A stretch of DNA of 64,000 nucleotides from Deltaproteobacteria bacterium (GTDB taxonomy: Bacteria > Desulfobacterota > Syntrophobacteria > Syntrophobacterales > Syntrophobacteraceae). Each line of letters starts with the position of its first letter. The stretch's first letter is position 1. The position numbers and the translations under genes were made by a program. The notes beneath the pieces are model-generated. The model was not told the origin of the DNA and ran no database searches. It saw only the letters and a list, made by a program, of their open reading frames with translations. The stretch is taken from positions 186,001 to 250,000 of the forward strand of contig JAAYVE010000059.1 of NCBI GenBank assembly GCA_012517315.1, written 5' to 3'. Below are positions 51,814 through 60,954 of the stretch, one piece after another.

Positions 51814-52234
51814 AGAGACGCTTTGCCCTCTCTTCCTTCCGCTGGAGGAATGGGCTTTTCAAGGGAGGGCTGAGGTGGTATGTAGCGCCTCGTTTGGGAC
51901 GAGGCGTGGGAGAGGGCTGCAAATGGGCCTCTTGGGTGAACGGCCTTCGCCGTTGAGTGTCGGGTTCGTTTTGTGGCCTTCTCCGGAGAGGGAAAGGGTG
52001 AAGGCGCATCACTGCTGAAAGAGGGAGAGAAGACCCGGGGCGCGGGCGGCACCGTTGAGGGTCTGACCCACAGAAGGGAAAAGACGCAAAAGGAAGGAAT
52101 TTCCCGGGGGTGCGTCGCCATGCCGGGAAAAGGGGCCGCGATCGGTTTAGAGGTCAGGGAGCCGGATCCAGGGAGTCGTTCTCGGGGGATGCTCCCTTTT
52201 TTGCTTTGTGCATTGAGGAGCCTGGAGTAGAACC
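51814..52234 (+). other. Intergenic region between prfB and the caspase gene, with hairpins
   Basis: 421 bases with no gene. Two stem-loops: CGCCTCGT-TTGGG-ACGAGGCG (51886-51906) and AACGGC-CTTC-GCCGTT (51939-51954). Neither has a T run; they may protect the prfB mRNA. A terminator lies at 52170-52202. Confidence 0.6.
52170..52202 (+). terminator. Intrinsic terminator just before the caspase gene
   Basis: AGGGAG (52170-52175), a 16-base loop, CTCCCT and six T residues (52197-52202). It ends 32 bases before the caspase gene ATG, so it is either the end of the upstream transcript with a short promoter hidden in the same stretch, or an attenuator. Confidence 0.55.
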
Positions 52235-53905
52235 ATGACACGATACAGGAGAGGCTTTTTTCCAGGGTTTTTAGTGGGTTGGATGCTTCTCGCGCTTTGG
52301 GGCTCCGCCTGCGGGCAGGACCGAGGCATTGTCACGAGGAAGTTCCAGGAAACGGTGGTTCCATCCGAGCAACGGGTTGCCTTGGTGATCGGCAACAGCG
52401 CCTATGAAACGGCCCCCCTGCGCAACCCGATCAACGATGCGCGGGCCATGGGAAAGGTTTTGAGTGAGCTGGGATTTCACGTCACCGTGAAGGAAAATTT
52501 GGGTCAGAAGGAAATGAAGGTGGCGATCCAGGCTTTCGGCGAGCAAATCCAAAAGGGAGGGGTGGGCCTTTTCTATTTTGCGGGCCACGGAATCCAAGCC
52601 GGCGGGCGGAACTTTCTCATTCCGGTAGGCGCCAGGATCGAGCATGAAAAACAGGTGGAGTACGAAGGGGTCGATGCGGGATCGGTATTGGCGGAAATGG
52701 AGTATGCCAGGAATCGGCTGAACATCGTCATACTCGATGCCTGTCGCGACAACCCGTTCGCCCGGAGCTTCCGGTCAAGTGCACTGGGCCTGGCCTCTGT
52801 CAACGCCCCGTCAGGGACGCTCATCGCCTATGCCACTTCCCCGGGATCCGTGGCCAACGACGGGCCGGGAGAGAACGGGATCTACACGGGAGAACTGGTG
52901 AAGGCCATGCAGACCCCCGGCTTAAAAATCGAGGACGTTTTCAAGCAGGTGCGCTCGGCTGTGAAGGAACTGACTCAGGGAAAGCAGGTTCCCTGGGAGT
53001 CCTCTTCCCTGGAAGGGGATTTCTTCTTCAAAGCGCCGGAGAAGGGACCCGAGCCGGCGGAAAGGGAGGGAGGAAGCGGCGGAGTGATTCCGGTTGCCAA
53101 GCTCGGCGGCGATGCACCGGCCCGAAGCGTCAGGACCTGGAAAGAACCCGTGACGGGAATGGTGTTTGTATGGGTTCCGGGCGGATGTTTCCTCATGGGA
53201 AGCCCCTACAGTGAAGAGCGACGCGATGCGGACGAAGGACCGGTGCACGAGGTCTGCGTCGACGGCTTTTGGATGGGAAAAACGGAGGTGACCAACGGGC
53301 AGTTTCGCAAGTTCCAGCCCCAGCACGACAGCGGAGAATACCAGGGCTGCGCGCTGGACGGAGAGAGTCAGCCGGTGGTTCACGTGGGATGGGATGACGC
53401 GGCGGGTTTCGCCCAGTGGCTCAAAGCGCAGACGGGAGGAAACTACAACTTCCGGCTGCCTACGGAAGCGGAGTGGGAATACGCATGCCGTGCCGGGACG
53501 GAAACGGCCTATTACTGGAGTGATGACCAGGCCCAGGCCTGTGAATACGAGAATGTGGGAGACGAAACCCCCCGGCGGCAATGGAACTGGACGGGTGGAA
53601 ACAGTTGCGACGACGGTTACCTGGCCACGGCCCCCGTCGCCACGTTTCAAGCCAATGGTTTCGGACTGCATGACCTTGCAGGCAATGTGGGGGAATGGTG
53701 CATGGATGTATACACAGTGGACGTCTACAACAAACATGAGAGGTCCAACCCGGTTCATGTGTTGGAAAACGCCGGAGCGGACCGGGTGATCCGGGGCGGG
53801 CACTGGAGAGCAGGCCCTGGCGAAGTCCGCTGTGCCAATCGAGGTGCAGGGCTCCCGGCGACCATGAATGACCACCTGGGCTTCCGTCTCGTCAGGGAAC
53901 AATGA
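52235..53905 (+). CDS. Lipoprotein with caspase (peptidase C14) and FGE-sulfatase domains
   Basis: 556 residues. A signal peptide ends in a lipobox-like WGSAC (Cys26). The caspase fold occupies residues about 45-270: VALVIGNSAYETAPLRNPINDARAM, catalytic His118 in YFAGHG, catalytic Cys170 in ILDACRDNPF. A linker with Pro/Gly follows (KGPEPAEREGGSGG). Residues about 305-556 are a formylglycine-generating-enzyme-like (SUMF1) domain: MVFVWVPGGCFLMGS, EVTNGQFRKF, FRLPTEAEWEYACRAGTETAYYW, GLHDLAGNVGEWCMDVY, DRVIRGGHWRAG. It lacks the full pair of FGE active cysteines at the end, so it is probably a binding or other catalytic variant. Membrane-anchored periplasmic or outer-membrane location expected. 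Confidence 0.88.
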   Translation: MTRYRRGFFPGFLVGWMLLALWGSACGQDRGIVTRKFQETVVPSEQRVALVIGNSAYETAPLRNPINDARAMGKVLSELGFHVTVKENLGQKEMKVAIQAFGEQIQKGGVGLFYFAGHGIQAGGRNFLIPVGARIEHEKQVEYEGVDAGSVLAEMEYARNRLNIVILDACRDNPFARSFRSSALGLASVNAPSGTLIAYATSPGSVANDGPGENGIYTGELVKAMQTPGLKIEDVFKQVRSAVKELTQGKQVPWESSSLEGDFFFKAPEKGPEPAEREGGSGGVIPVAKLGGDAPARSVRTWKEPVTGMVFVWVPGGCFLMGSPYSEERRDADEGPVHEVCVDGFWMGKTEVTNGQFRKFQPQHDSGEYQGCALDGESQPVVHVGWDDAAGFAQWLKAQTGGNYNFRLPTEAEWEYACRAGTETAYYWSDDQAQACEYENVGDETPRRQWNWTGGNSCDDGYLATAPVATFQANGFGLHDLAGNVGEWCMDVYTVDVYNKHERSNPVHVLENAGADRVIRGGHWRAGPGEVRCANRGAGLPATMNDHLGFRLVREQ

Positions 53906-53989
53906 ACAAAAACGGTGAAAAAGGGCTGTTCCGCCCTTGGGTTGAAGTCACCCTGCCAGCGGTCCTTCGGGACCAAGAGGGAGAAAGAC

Positions 53990-54712
53990 ATGGCATGTTT
54001 TGCTCGGGGAATCCCCTCTGCGGGGGGGAAGCGGTTCTTGCTAAGGATTGGGGTGTCCGTTTGTGGTTTTTTCTTACTTTTCGGAGGTTCCGCTCAAAGC
54101 GGTGAAGTCCCAGTGCTGGGGAGGCGAGTGGCCATTCAGTGGGCTTTTGGCGCTTTGCCGGCAGGCGGTGGGGAGCTGAGGGCCATGGGCCGTGAAAGCG
54201 TCCTGAAAACTGGGGACCGACTGAAGATGATGGTTCAGCTGGACAAGACCGGTTACGTGTATGTGCTTCACCAAGACGCAGGAGAGGAGATCACCCTGCT
54301 GTTTCCCAACGGCCTGGAGCAATTTGATTCGGACTACAGGATCGGGCAGGCGTACTATGTTCCCCGGGGTGAGGACTGGTATGAGCTGGATGGGAAAACG
54401 GGAAGGGAGGTCTTCACTCTCATCGTCTCGCCGGAACGTCTCACCGATCTCGAAAAGCTCTACACTTGTTATGCATCTTCCCAGGGGGAGCAGAAAGGCG
54501 AGTGGAAGAAGCGGCTCCAGGATGAAATCCGTGCACTCAAGAAGCAGCAGCTTGAACTGGCAGCTCCCGCGGAACGGCCCGTCACCATCGGGGGAACCGT
54601 TCGCGGCCTGCAAAAACCATTGGTGAAGGAACGCCCCGATGTGGCATCCATCGCCAATCCCATCCAATCCGACGGGATCGTGGTGAAGGTTTTTTCCATT
54701 GATCACCGGTAA
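53990..54712 (+). CDS. DUF4384 family protein, exported
   Basis: 240 residues. A signal peptide (FLLRIGVSVCGFFLLFGGSAQS) precedes DUF4384: LKTGDRLKMMVQLDKTGYVYVLHQDAGEEITLLFPNG and YYVPRGEDWYELDGKTGREVFTLIVSPERL. A coiled coil and short tail follow. DUF4384 often occurs beside caspase domains or in the same polypeptide. I chose the ATG at 53990, with GAGGGAGA upstream. It lies 84 bp after the caspase gene and overlaps the cyclase gene by 14 bases. Confidence 0.82.
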   Translation: MACFARGIPSAGGKRFLLRIGVSVCGFFLLFGGSAQSGEVPVLGRRVAIQWAFGALPAGGGELRAMGRESVLKTGDRLKMMVQLDKTGYVYVLHQDAGEEITLLFPNGLEQFDSDYRIGQAYYVPRGEDWYELDGKTGREVFTLIVSPERLTDLEKLYTCYASSQGEQKGEWKKRLQDEIRALKKQQLELAAPAERPVTIGGTVRGLQKPLVKERPDVASIANPIQSDGIVVKVFSIDHR

Positions 54713-56702
54713 GCGCTGGAGAAGCCGTATTTGCCTCCTGTGGGTGGCCGCCTCGTTTTTCGGGACATACATCTCGTTCTGGCTGCTGCCCCGGGTCTTT
54801 GACCCCTGGAACGCCCAGGTCATCGATCGGTTCTTCGCCTTCCGATCAAGGCATCCGGGGCTGGCACCGCCATATGATCCCACCATCGTTCACGTGGACA
54901 TCAACAACACGTCCATCCAGGAACTGAACAACTTCTATCTCAATCGATCCCACTTTGCCCGGGTCATTTCCAACCTGGGGGCCATGCAGACGGCCGCACA
55001 GGCTTACGACTTCATTTTCCCGGCGAAATCCAATGAACTAGACGACCAGTCTCTCATCCGGGCAACACGGGAAGCCGGCAACGTCTACTTCGGCATGGCG
55101 CTGTCTCTCTCGGAAGAACGTACGTCGCCTCAAAAGGCATCCGGCAATGGAGAAGGACTAAGACATCTCAGGGAGACCTCCTGGGATGTCCGCCTGAAAG
55201 GCGACCCATCGGGGCTCCCTGCCGGTTCGGGTCCCCTGCCCACTTTTTACGAGCTGGCGGCTGCCTCCAGAGGATCTGGGTTTCTCAGCATCAAACCGGA
55301 CGGGGATGGAGTTTTTCGCCGTGTGCCCCTCCTTGTACGCCATGGAAGGGAGTTTTACCCCAGTCTGGCCTTCCGTGTCGTTTGCGATTACCTCCGAGTG
55401 CCGCCTCAGCACATCCTCGTGGAACCCGGGAAGCGAATCACACTGGAGAGGGCGAGTTTCCCCGACGGAGTCACCCGCGACGTCGCCATACCCATCGATG
55501 GGGAGGGAAACATGGTGGTGAACTTCATGGGGCCCTGGGAGCGGATGAAACACTACAACTTCGCCGACGTCTATCATGCGTCGGAAGATCCTGATGAAAT
55601 GGACCTCTGGATTGATGAATTGAAAGGAAAGATCGTCCTTGTTTCCGATGTGTCCACGGGTTCCACCGACATCGGAACGGTCCCCACCGACGTGAGTTTC
55701 CCCCTCAGCGGCGTGCATGCCAACGCAGCCCATACCATTTTGACAGGACAGTTCCTGCGCTCTCTCACCGCCGTGGAGATGCTCTCCATCGAGATTCTGA
55801 TTGCTGCTCTCCTGGCTCTTCTTGCCGTGCGCTTTTCGCCCGCCGTTTTCATCGCCGGCTCCATTTTCCTTGCGGCTGTGTATCTTTTTTTTGCAGGCGT
55901 TTTGTTCCTGAAATTCCAATTCATCCCCCAGGTGGTACGCCCCCTTTTCCTCATGGGGTTGTCGACGGTCTCCCTGACGGCATACCGTTACTTCCACGAA
56001 CAGAAGGAAAAGGAGGTGCTTCGGAAAACCTTCGAGGCCTACTTCCCGCCGGCCTTGGTTTCCAAGCTCCTCGTCAATCCCGACATGCTTTCGCTGAAGG
56101 GCCAGAAGAAGGAACTCACCGTCTTGTTCAGCGACATCCAGGGATTCACCTCGGCGTCTGTCGCCCTGCCTCCGGAGAGGGTCCAGCGATATTTGAACGA
56201 ATACTTCCAGGCGATGGCCGAAATCGTTTTCCGGTATGGAGGGACCCTGGACAAGTATATCGGGGACGGTTTGATGGTTTTTTTCGGAGACCCGGAACCC
56301 ATGGAAGATCATGCCGTTCGCTGCGTGCTCGCTGCCGTGGAGATGCAGCGCAAAGCGAGAGAACTGGACGCTCTGTGGAGGAGCGAAAATGGTCTGCCGA
56401 TCCAGATCCGCATCGGGATCAACACCGGGGAAGTGATGGTGGGCAACATGGGATCGGCCCAAAGACTCTCCTACACGGTTCTTGGGTCGGAAGTGAACCT
56501 GGCGCAGCGTCTTGAATCCAGCGCTGAGCCTGGGGGCATCCTCATTTCACAAAGCACTTGCCATAAGCTGGGGGGGCAGATTCCGACCCGATCTCTGGGG
56601 GAAATCCGTGTGAAAGGGTTCGAAGCGCCTGTGAGGGTCCACCAGGTCATCTTCGAGTCAAATGGGGCAGCAACGCGAACAGAGCATCGCCTGATGGCCT
56701 GA
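54699..56702 (+). CDS. CHASE2-domain class III adenylate/guanylate cyclase
   Basis: 667 residues. Residues about 40-340 form the extracytoplasmic CHASE2 sensor (DRFFAFRSRHPGLAPPYDPTIVHVDINNTSIQEL, LVSDVSTGSTDIG, VHANAAHTILTGQFLR). Three transmembrane helices follow near residues 350-425, and the class III catalytic domain closes the protein: VLFSDIQGFTSA, YIGDGLMVFFGDPEPMEDHA, RIGINTGEVMVGNMGS and YTVLGSEVNLAQRLE. Both metal aspartates are present. It should make cAMP or cGMP in response to a periplasmic signal. The start is a TTG at 54699, overlapping the DUF4384 gene, so the three genes are co-expressed. Confidence 0.9.
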   Translation: MITGKRWRSRICLLWVAASFFGTYISFWLLPRVFDPWNAQVIDRFFAFRSRHPGLAPPYDPTIVHVDINNTSIQELNNFYLNRSHFARVISNLGAMQTAAQAYDFIFPAKSNELDDQSLIRATREAGNVYFGMALSLSEERTSPQKASGNGEGLRHLRETSWDVRLKGDPSGLPAGSGPLPTFYELAAASRGSGFLSIKPDGDGVFRRVPLLVRHGREFYPSLAFRVVCDYLRVPPQHILVEPGKRITLERASFPDGVTRDVAIPIDGEGNMVVNFMGPWERMKHYNFADVYHASEDPDEMDLWIDELKGKIVLVSDVSTGSTDIGTVPTDVSFPLSGVHANAAHTILTGQFLRSLTAVEMLSIEILIAALLALLAVRFSPAVFIAGSIFLAAVYLFFAGVLFLKFQFIPQVVRPLFLMGLSTVSLTAYRYFHEQKEKEVLRKTFEAYFPPALVSKLLVNPDMLSLKGQKKELTVLFSDIQGFTSASVALPPERVQRYLNEYFQAMAEIVFRYGGTLDKYIGDGLMVFFGDPEPMEDHAVRCVLAAVEMQRKARELDALWRSENGLPIQIRIGINTGEVMVGNMGSAQRLSYTVLGSEVNLAQRLESSAEPGGILISQSTCHKLGGQIPTRSLGEIRVKGFEAPVRVHQVIFESNGAATRTEHRLMA

Positions 56703-56780
56703 TACGCCTGGGTCACACGACCTCCACCCCTGTCTCTTGGGAAAATGGGCCACAAAATCTCAGTCCGGGGATTGTCGGGG

Positions 56781-57563
56781 TCAGCGGGATTCCCTGATCA
56801 CCAATCCTTCCATCTTTTCCTTGCGGTTGAATTCCGCAGAAAATTGCAAGGCTTCTGAGCGGTTGCGGAAAGATCCCACGAGAACCCGGTTCCACCGGCT
56901 CCCGCTTAAATCCAGTGTCTCGATGCGCGCAGGATAACCCTTGTTTCTGAGTTGTTCCAGAAGCTTCTGCGCATTCTCCGAGTCTCTGAGAGATGAAATG
57001 AGCAGGGTGAAATGCTCCTCGGTGCCCTCATCAGGAGGGGGAAAGGTGGGGGCAATGGCTGGCTGGACGGGTTTTTCCGGTGCCCCGCGGTGGGGAGTTT
57101 CCAGCGTGTCTGCTGGCGGTTTCTGCGGCGTCTGCTTGCTATCCCCGGTATCGGGGGAGGGTACCTTGGGTTGAGGTTCCGTCCTGGCGGAAAGGTCGGG
57201 AGGGGCCGGTTTCAAGCCGGTCGCCGACGGTTTCTGAGTCAGATCTTGGTAGTAGTTGAGGGATTCCAGCATTTTCTTCTGATCTTCCCAAGTCTGGGCG
57301 ACATTTTCCGCCGGGGGGGGCGGTCTTCTGTCGAGGCCCAGAAAGCGAAGAAAAGCGGCCTGCAGGGAGACGTCCCCAGGGCTCACCAGGGACGTTCCCC
57401 GCCCCACCAGGACCCCGAAGACGAACATCCACGACAGGGTAATTACCAGGCCGAGACAACACAAGAAGAGCTGGAACCTGCCCATCTCAAAGCGGTATCG
57501 CCTGGGCTTCGATTTTTGTTCCTGTCTCTCGGGTGATTGATCCTCGATGAGGGATCTTGCCAT
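56781..57563 (-). CDS. SPOR domain inner-membrane protein
   Basis: 260 residues. Short cytoplasmic N-terminus, one transmembrane helix (FLCCLGLVITLSWMFVFGVLVG), a proline-rich linker of about 110 residues and a C-terminal SPOR domain (FTLLISSLRDSENAQKLLEQL, VLVGSFRNRSEALQFSAEF) that binds peptidoglycan denuded of stem peptides. Cell-division or envelope role likely. I prefer the ATG at 57563 (GGAG six bases upstream); a GTG at 57590 overlaps the argS stop as GTGA and is a good alternative. Co-transcribed with argS. Confidence 0.82.
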   Translation of the reverse strand: MARSLIEDQSPERQEQKSKPRRYRFEMGRFQLFLCCLGLVITLSWMFVFGVLVGRGTSLVSPGDVSLQAAFLRFLGLDRRPPPPAENVAQTWEDQKKMLESLNYYQDLTQKPSATGLKPAPPDLSARTEPQPKVPSPDTGDSKQTPQKPPADTLETPHRGAPEKPVQPAIAPTFPPPDEGTEEHFTLLISSLRDSENAQKLLEQLRNKGYPARIETLDLSGSRWNRVLVGSFRNRSEALQFSAEFNRKEKMEGLVIRESR

Positions 57564-57586
57564 AGGCTGCTCCGGCCTGAATGGAG

Positions 57587-59269
57587 TCACATTCTCTCGG
57601 GGGCTGAAACTCCCAAAATTTCCAGGGCGTTCCTGAGGACCTCGCGGATTGCGGCGGCCAGGGACAATCTTGCCTGCGTCAAGGGGGGATCATCGCCCAG
57701 GATTCGGTTCTGGTTGTAATAACTATGGAAAAGGGAGACAAGTTCGTGGAGGTAGTACGGAATGAAGTGGGCCTCCAGGCAACGGGCGCAGTTGGCCAGG
57801 ACATGGGGATATTCCCCAAGCAGGCGCATGAGTTCCAATTCCTGGGGAAGCTCGAGTCGGTCCAGATGCGCAAGAGATTCCCCCGCGGCCTGATCCCAGT
57901 GCACTCCCCGTTCCCTGGCCACTTCAAAAACGCTGCAAAGCCTGGCGTGGGCATACTGGACATAATACACCGGATTGTCGTTGCTCTGCATTTTGGCCAC
58001 TTCCAGGTCGAAATCGAGGGGGCTGTCGGAACGTCGTGTGAGAAACAGGAAACGGGCTGCGTCCCTGCCCACTTCGTCCAACACCTCTTTGAGGGTGACG
58101 AACTCCCCGGCCCTCGTGGACATGGCGACCGGCTCACCTCCGCGCAGGAGGTTCACCAGTTGGACTAGGATGATCTTGAGATCGGACCGGTCACGTCCCA
58201 GTGCCTGCACTCCGGCCAGCATGCGCTCCACGTAGCCGTGGTGATCCGCCCCCCAGATGTCCACCAGGGTGTCGAAGCCCCTTTCGAATTTGTCACGGTG
58301 ATACGCGAGGTCTGCGGCGAAATAGGTGCTCATCCCGTTGGCTCGGACGACAACCCGGTCCTTTTCATCCCCAAAGGCGGTGCTCCGGAACCAGGTGGCA
58401 CCGTCCTGCTCGTAGACGTGACCCTTGGACTTCAATTCTTCGATGGTTTTCTCGATAGCCCCTGCTTCATGGAGGCTGCGCTCGCTGAACCAGGCGTCGA
58501 AGCATACCCCGAAGGCGCTCAAATCTTCCCGGATTCCTTCCAGAATGCGATCGGCGGCAAATCGGGTGAAGTGATCGAGCACCTCTTCCAATGGCCGGTT
58601 TCCATAGCGGTCTCCCTGAAGCTCTCGGAATTCCCGGGCCAGATCCACCATGTACTCGCCCCTGTAATGGTTTTCCGGGAATTCCACCTGTCGGCCGAGG
58701 AGTTGCTGGTACCGATAGTAGAGGCTCCGGCCGAGCGTGTCCATTTGATTGCCGGCGTCGTTGATGTAATATTCGCGCTGCACGGAATAACCGCAGGCTT
58801 GGAGAACGTTGGCGACCACATCTCCCGTGGCTGCTCCGCGACCGTGTCCGATGTGCAGGGGCCCCGTCGGGTTGGCGCTGACGAACTCCACCTGAACTCT
58901 CCGATTCCGCCCCAGGTCTTGCCGGCCGTAAACCCTGGGCGCCTTGAGGATTTCAGCGACAATGGCCTGCCAGGAGCCGGAGTTGATAAAGAAGTTGATG
59001 AAGCCGGGTCCGGCGATTTCTACCTTATGCAGCAGACCCTCACGGTCCTGGAGGCTTCTCAGAATCAGACCCGCGATCTCCCTGGGGTTGCGCTTGAGAT
59101 GACGGGTGAGGCTCATGGCCACGTTGGTGGCGTAATGGCCGTGTTCGGCAATCTTGGGGATGTCCAGTTCGATGTGGATCGGGTCGGAGGGTTGCTGACC
59201 GATTCCTTCCAGCATGGATTCGATGGCTTCCTGAAGCAATTGAATCAAACGGTTTCTCACAAGGGACAT
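57587..59269 (-). CDS. argS: Arginyl-tRNA synthetase
   Basis: 560 residues, class I synthetase. HIGH motif PTGPLHIGHGRGAATGDVV, the Arg-specific N-terminal domain (IELDIPKIAEHGHYATNVAM, GFINFFIN), FVTLKEVLDEVGRDAARFLFL and the C-terminal anticodon domain with YLHELVSLFHSYYNQNRIL. ATG at 59269 follows AAAGGA with 10 bases. Its ligand set includes the tRNA-Arg encoded at 15 kb. 126 bp after alr, followed by the SPOR gene. Confidence 0.95.
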   Translation of the reverse strand: MSLVRNRLIQLLQEAIESMLEGIGQQPSDPIHIELDIPKIAEHGHYATNVAMSLTRHLKRNPREIAGLILRSLQDREGLLHKVEIAGPGFINFFINSGSWQAIVAEILKAPRVYGRQDLGRNRRVQVEFVSANPTGPLHIGHGRGAATGDVVANVLQACGYSVQREYYINDAGNQMDTLGRSLYYRYQQLLGRQVEFPENHYRGEYMVDLAREFRELQGDRYGNRPLEEVLDHFTRFAADRILEGIREDLSAFGVCFDAWFSERSLHEAGAIEKTIEELKSKGHVYEQDGATWFRSTAFGDEKDRVVVRANGMSTYFAADLAYHRDKFERGFDTLVDIWGADHHGYVERMLAGVQALGRDRSDLKIILVQLVNLLRGGEPVAMSTRAGEFVTLKEVLDEVGRDAARFLFLTRRSDSPLDFDLEVAKMQSNDNPVYYVQYAHARLCSVFEVARERGVHWDQAAGESLAHLDRLELPQELELMRLLGEYPHVLANCARCLEAHFIPYYLHELVSLFHSYYNQNRILGDDPPLTQARLSLAAAIREVLRNALEILGVSAPERM

Positions 59270-59394
59270 GAGGGGGAAATCCTTTATTTGCAACGATCTT
59301 GGTTCCATCCGGAGAGGGGGAAGGGGCGTCCATTGCGGCCTGCATGCATCGGCCGCATCCGCCTCCATCGTCTACCCACGCCAAAAACCATAAT

Positions 59395-60549
59395 TTATAC
59401 AACACCCGGACGAAGCCGGTCAAGACAAGAACGGCTTGCGTTCAGGTAGAACTTGTGCCGGTGGCGGCCGATGCTGCAATAAATTTCGTAGCTGATGGTT
59501 CCGCAAAGTTCCGCCAGTTCCTCGGCGGTGATCCGCTCCTTTCCCTGAGACCCCAGCAGCACCACTTCGTCGTCCTCCCGGGCCTCCTGGATGTGTGTCA
59601 CGTCGACGGTGATCATGTTCATAGAAACGCGCCCCACCACCTGAGCGCGCCTGCCTCTCACCAGCACCTGGCCGCAGTTGGAAAGGGCCCGGAAATAGCC
59701 GTCGTCGTAGCCGACGGGCACTGTGGCAATCCTGGACGCCCTGTCTGTCACATAGGTTCGTCCATACCCCACAGGCTGTCCGGGAGGGACGTCCTTCAAT
59801 TGAAGAATCCTGGATTTGAAGCTCATTACCGGTCGCAGTTGTGCAGGCCGGTGGAGTTCCGTGGAAGGGGGAGATCCGTAGAGCATAATGCCGGGCCGCA
59901 CCAGTTGGAAGTGAGCATGGGGCAGGTCCAGGATTCCCGCGCTGTTGGATATGTGAGCGTACGGCAACTCCCAGCCCTTGGCGGCGATCATCGTGAGCAC
60001 TTCCAGAAAGCGGTCCACCTGGCGGTCGCTGAACGTCTTGTCTCGTTCGTCCGCAACGGCGAAGTGTGAGAGCACACCCTCCAGGACAATCCCGGGCAAC
60101 GAGAGCAGTTCATCGAGAAATCCCCCTATCCGATCCACTGGGACTCCCAACCGGCCCATCCCCGTGTCCACCTTCAAATGAATGGGGGCATGGATTCCCA
60201 GGCTGACGGCGGTCTTGCTCATGAGCCTGGCATGGTCCATTCGAAAGAGAGCGGGGCGTATCCCACTTTGAAGAGCCGGTTCCACTTGGTCGGATTCGCA
60301 CCCTAGCAGGACGAGTATGGGAACCTCGATTCCGTGGCGACGGAGTTCTTCCGCTTCCCAGTATTTACTCACAGCCAGGAAAACCGCACCGCAAGAGACG
60401 AGTTCCTCGGCCACGGCGAGCATTCCGTGGCCGTAGGCATCGGATTTCACGACCCCCATGACGGACGTGCGGGGCCCCAGTCTGCTTGTGGCCTGGCGGT
60501 AGTTGTGTCTGAGAGCATCCAGATCGATTTCAACCCAGCTCAACGACAT
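59395..60549 (-). CDS. alr: Alanine racemase
   Basis: 384 residues. PLP lysine in GVVKSDAYGHG near residue 34, catalytic Tyr in VGYGRTYV, and typical IHLKVDTGMGRLG, VLSHFAVADE, GYDDGYFRAL, RVSMNMITVDVT blocks. Converts L- to D-alanine for peptidoglycan. The ATG at 60549 follows GGGGAGG; longer in-frame sequence upstream is not family-like. Upstream is a 405-bp region shared with queA. Confidence 0.95.
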   Translation of the reverse strand: MSLSWVEIDLDALRHNYRQATSRLGPRTSVMGVVKSDAYGHGMLAVAEELVSCGAVFLAVSKYWEAEELRRHGIEVPILVLLGCESDQVEPALQSGIRPALFRMDHARLMSKTAVSLGIHAPIHLKVDTGMGRLGVPVDRIGGFLDELLSLPGIVLEGVLSHFAVADERDKTFSDRQVDRFLEVLTMIAAKGWELPYAHISNSAGILDLPHAHFQLVRPGIMLYGSPPSTELHRPAQLRPVMSFKSRILQLKDVPPGQPVGYGRTYVTDRASRIATVPVGYDDGYFRALSNCGQVLVRGRRAQVVGRVSMNMITVDVTHIQEAREDDEVVLLGSQGKERITAEELAELCGTISYEIYCSIGRHRHKFYLNASRSCLDRLRPGVV

Positions 60550-60954
60550 GGGTTCCTTCCTCCCCTGCGAGTGAGTCCTGAGAACGCCTTTTGCGCTCTC
60601 TCCCTGACGGCGAATGGGCCGATGCATGCAATGGCAGCGCGGGGTTCAGGTCGAGATCGGCTCCCCAGCATCCCTCCCCCCGAAGATCGGTTTGCATGGT
60701 AAGAAAAATATGTTAGGCGATTAGGCTGCCAAGGGAAAGAAAATGTTTTGGGGGGTTGGTGCACATGCTGAAGGAACAGCGGGCGGCCGTGGGGGGGCGA
60801 TCTTGCTGCGGGGGAATGCCGGTTCGTTTTATTTTCTCTGTCCGGTTCAAGGGGTCTTGCACCGGTCGCCGTTCCGCTCCTTGCGGCCTCTTGCGGGGTT
60901 CGGCGGATGAACCGACGCTGCCGGGTATTCGTTTGCTTCAGCAGGGAGTCAGCC
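60550..60954. other. Divergent region between alr and queA
   Basis: 405 bases. An AT-rich stretch (60695-60720, GTAAGAAAAATATGTTAGGCG) is the most likely promoter area in both directions; no clean -35/-10 pair can be fixed. Only short low-complexity frames. Confidence 0.35.

Noticed and set aside
54699-56702. CHASE2 cyclase as a GGDEF or histidine-kinase protein
   Set aside because: The C-terminal domain has class III cyclase motifs (FSDIQGFT, YIGDGLMVFFG), not GGDEF or kinase boxes.
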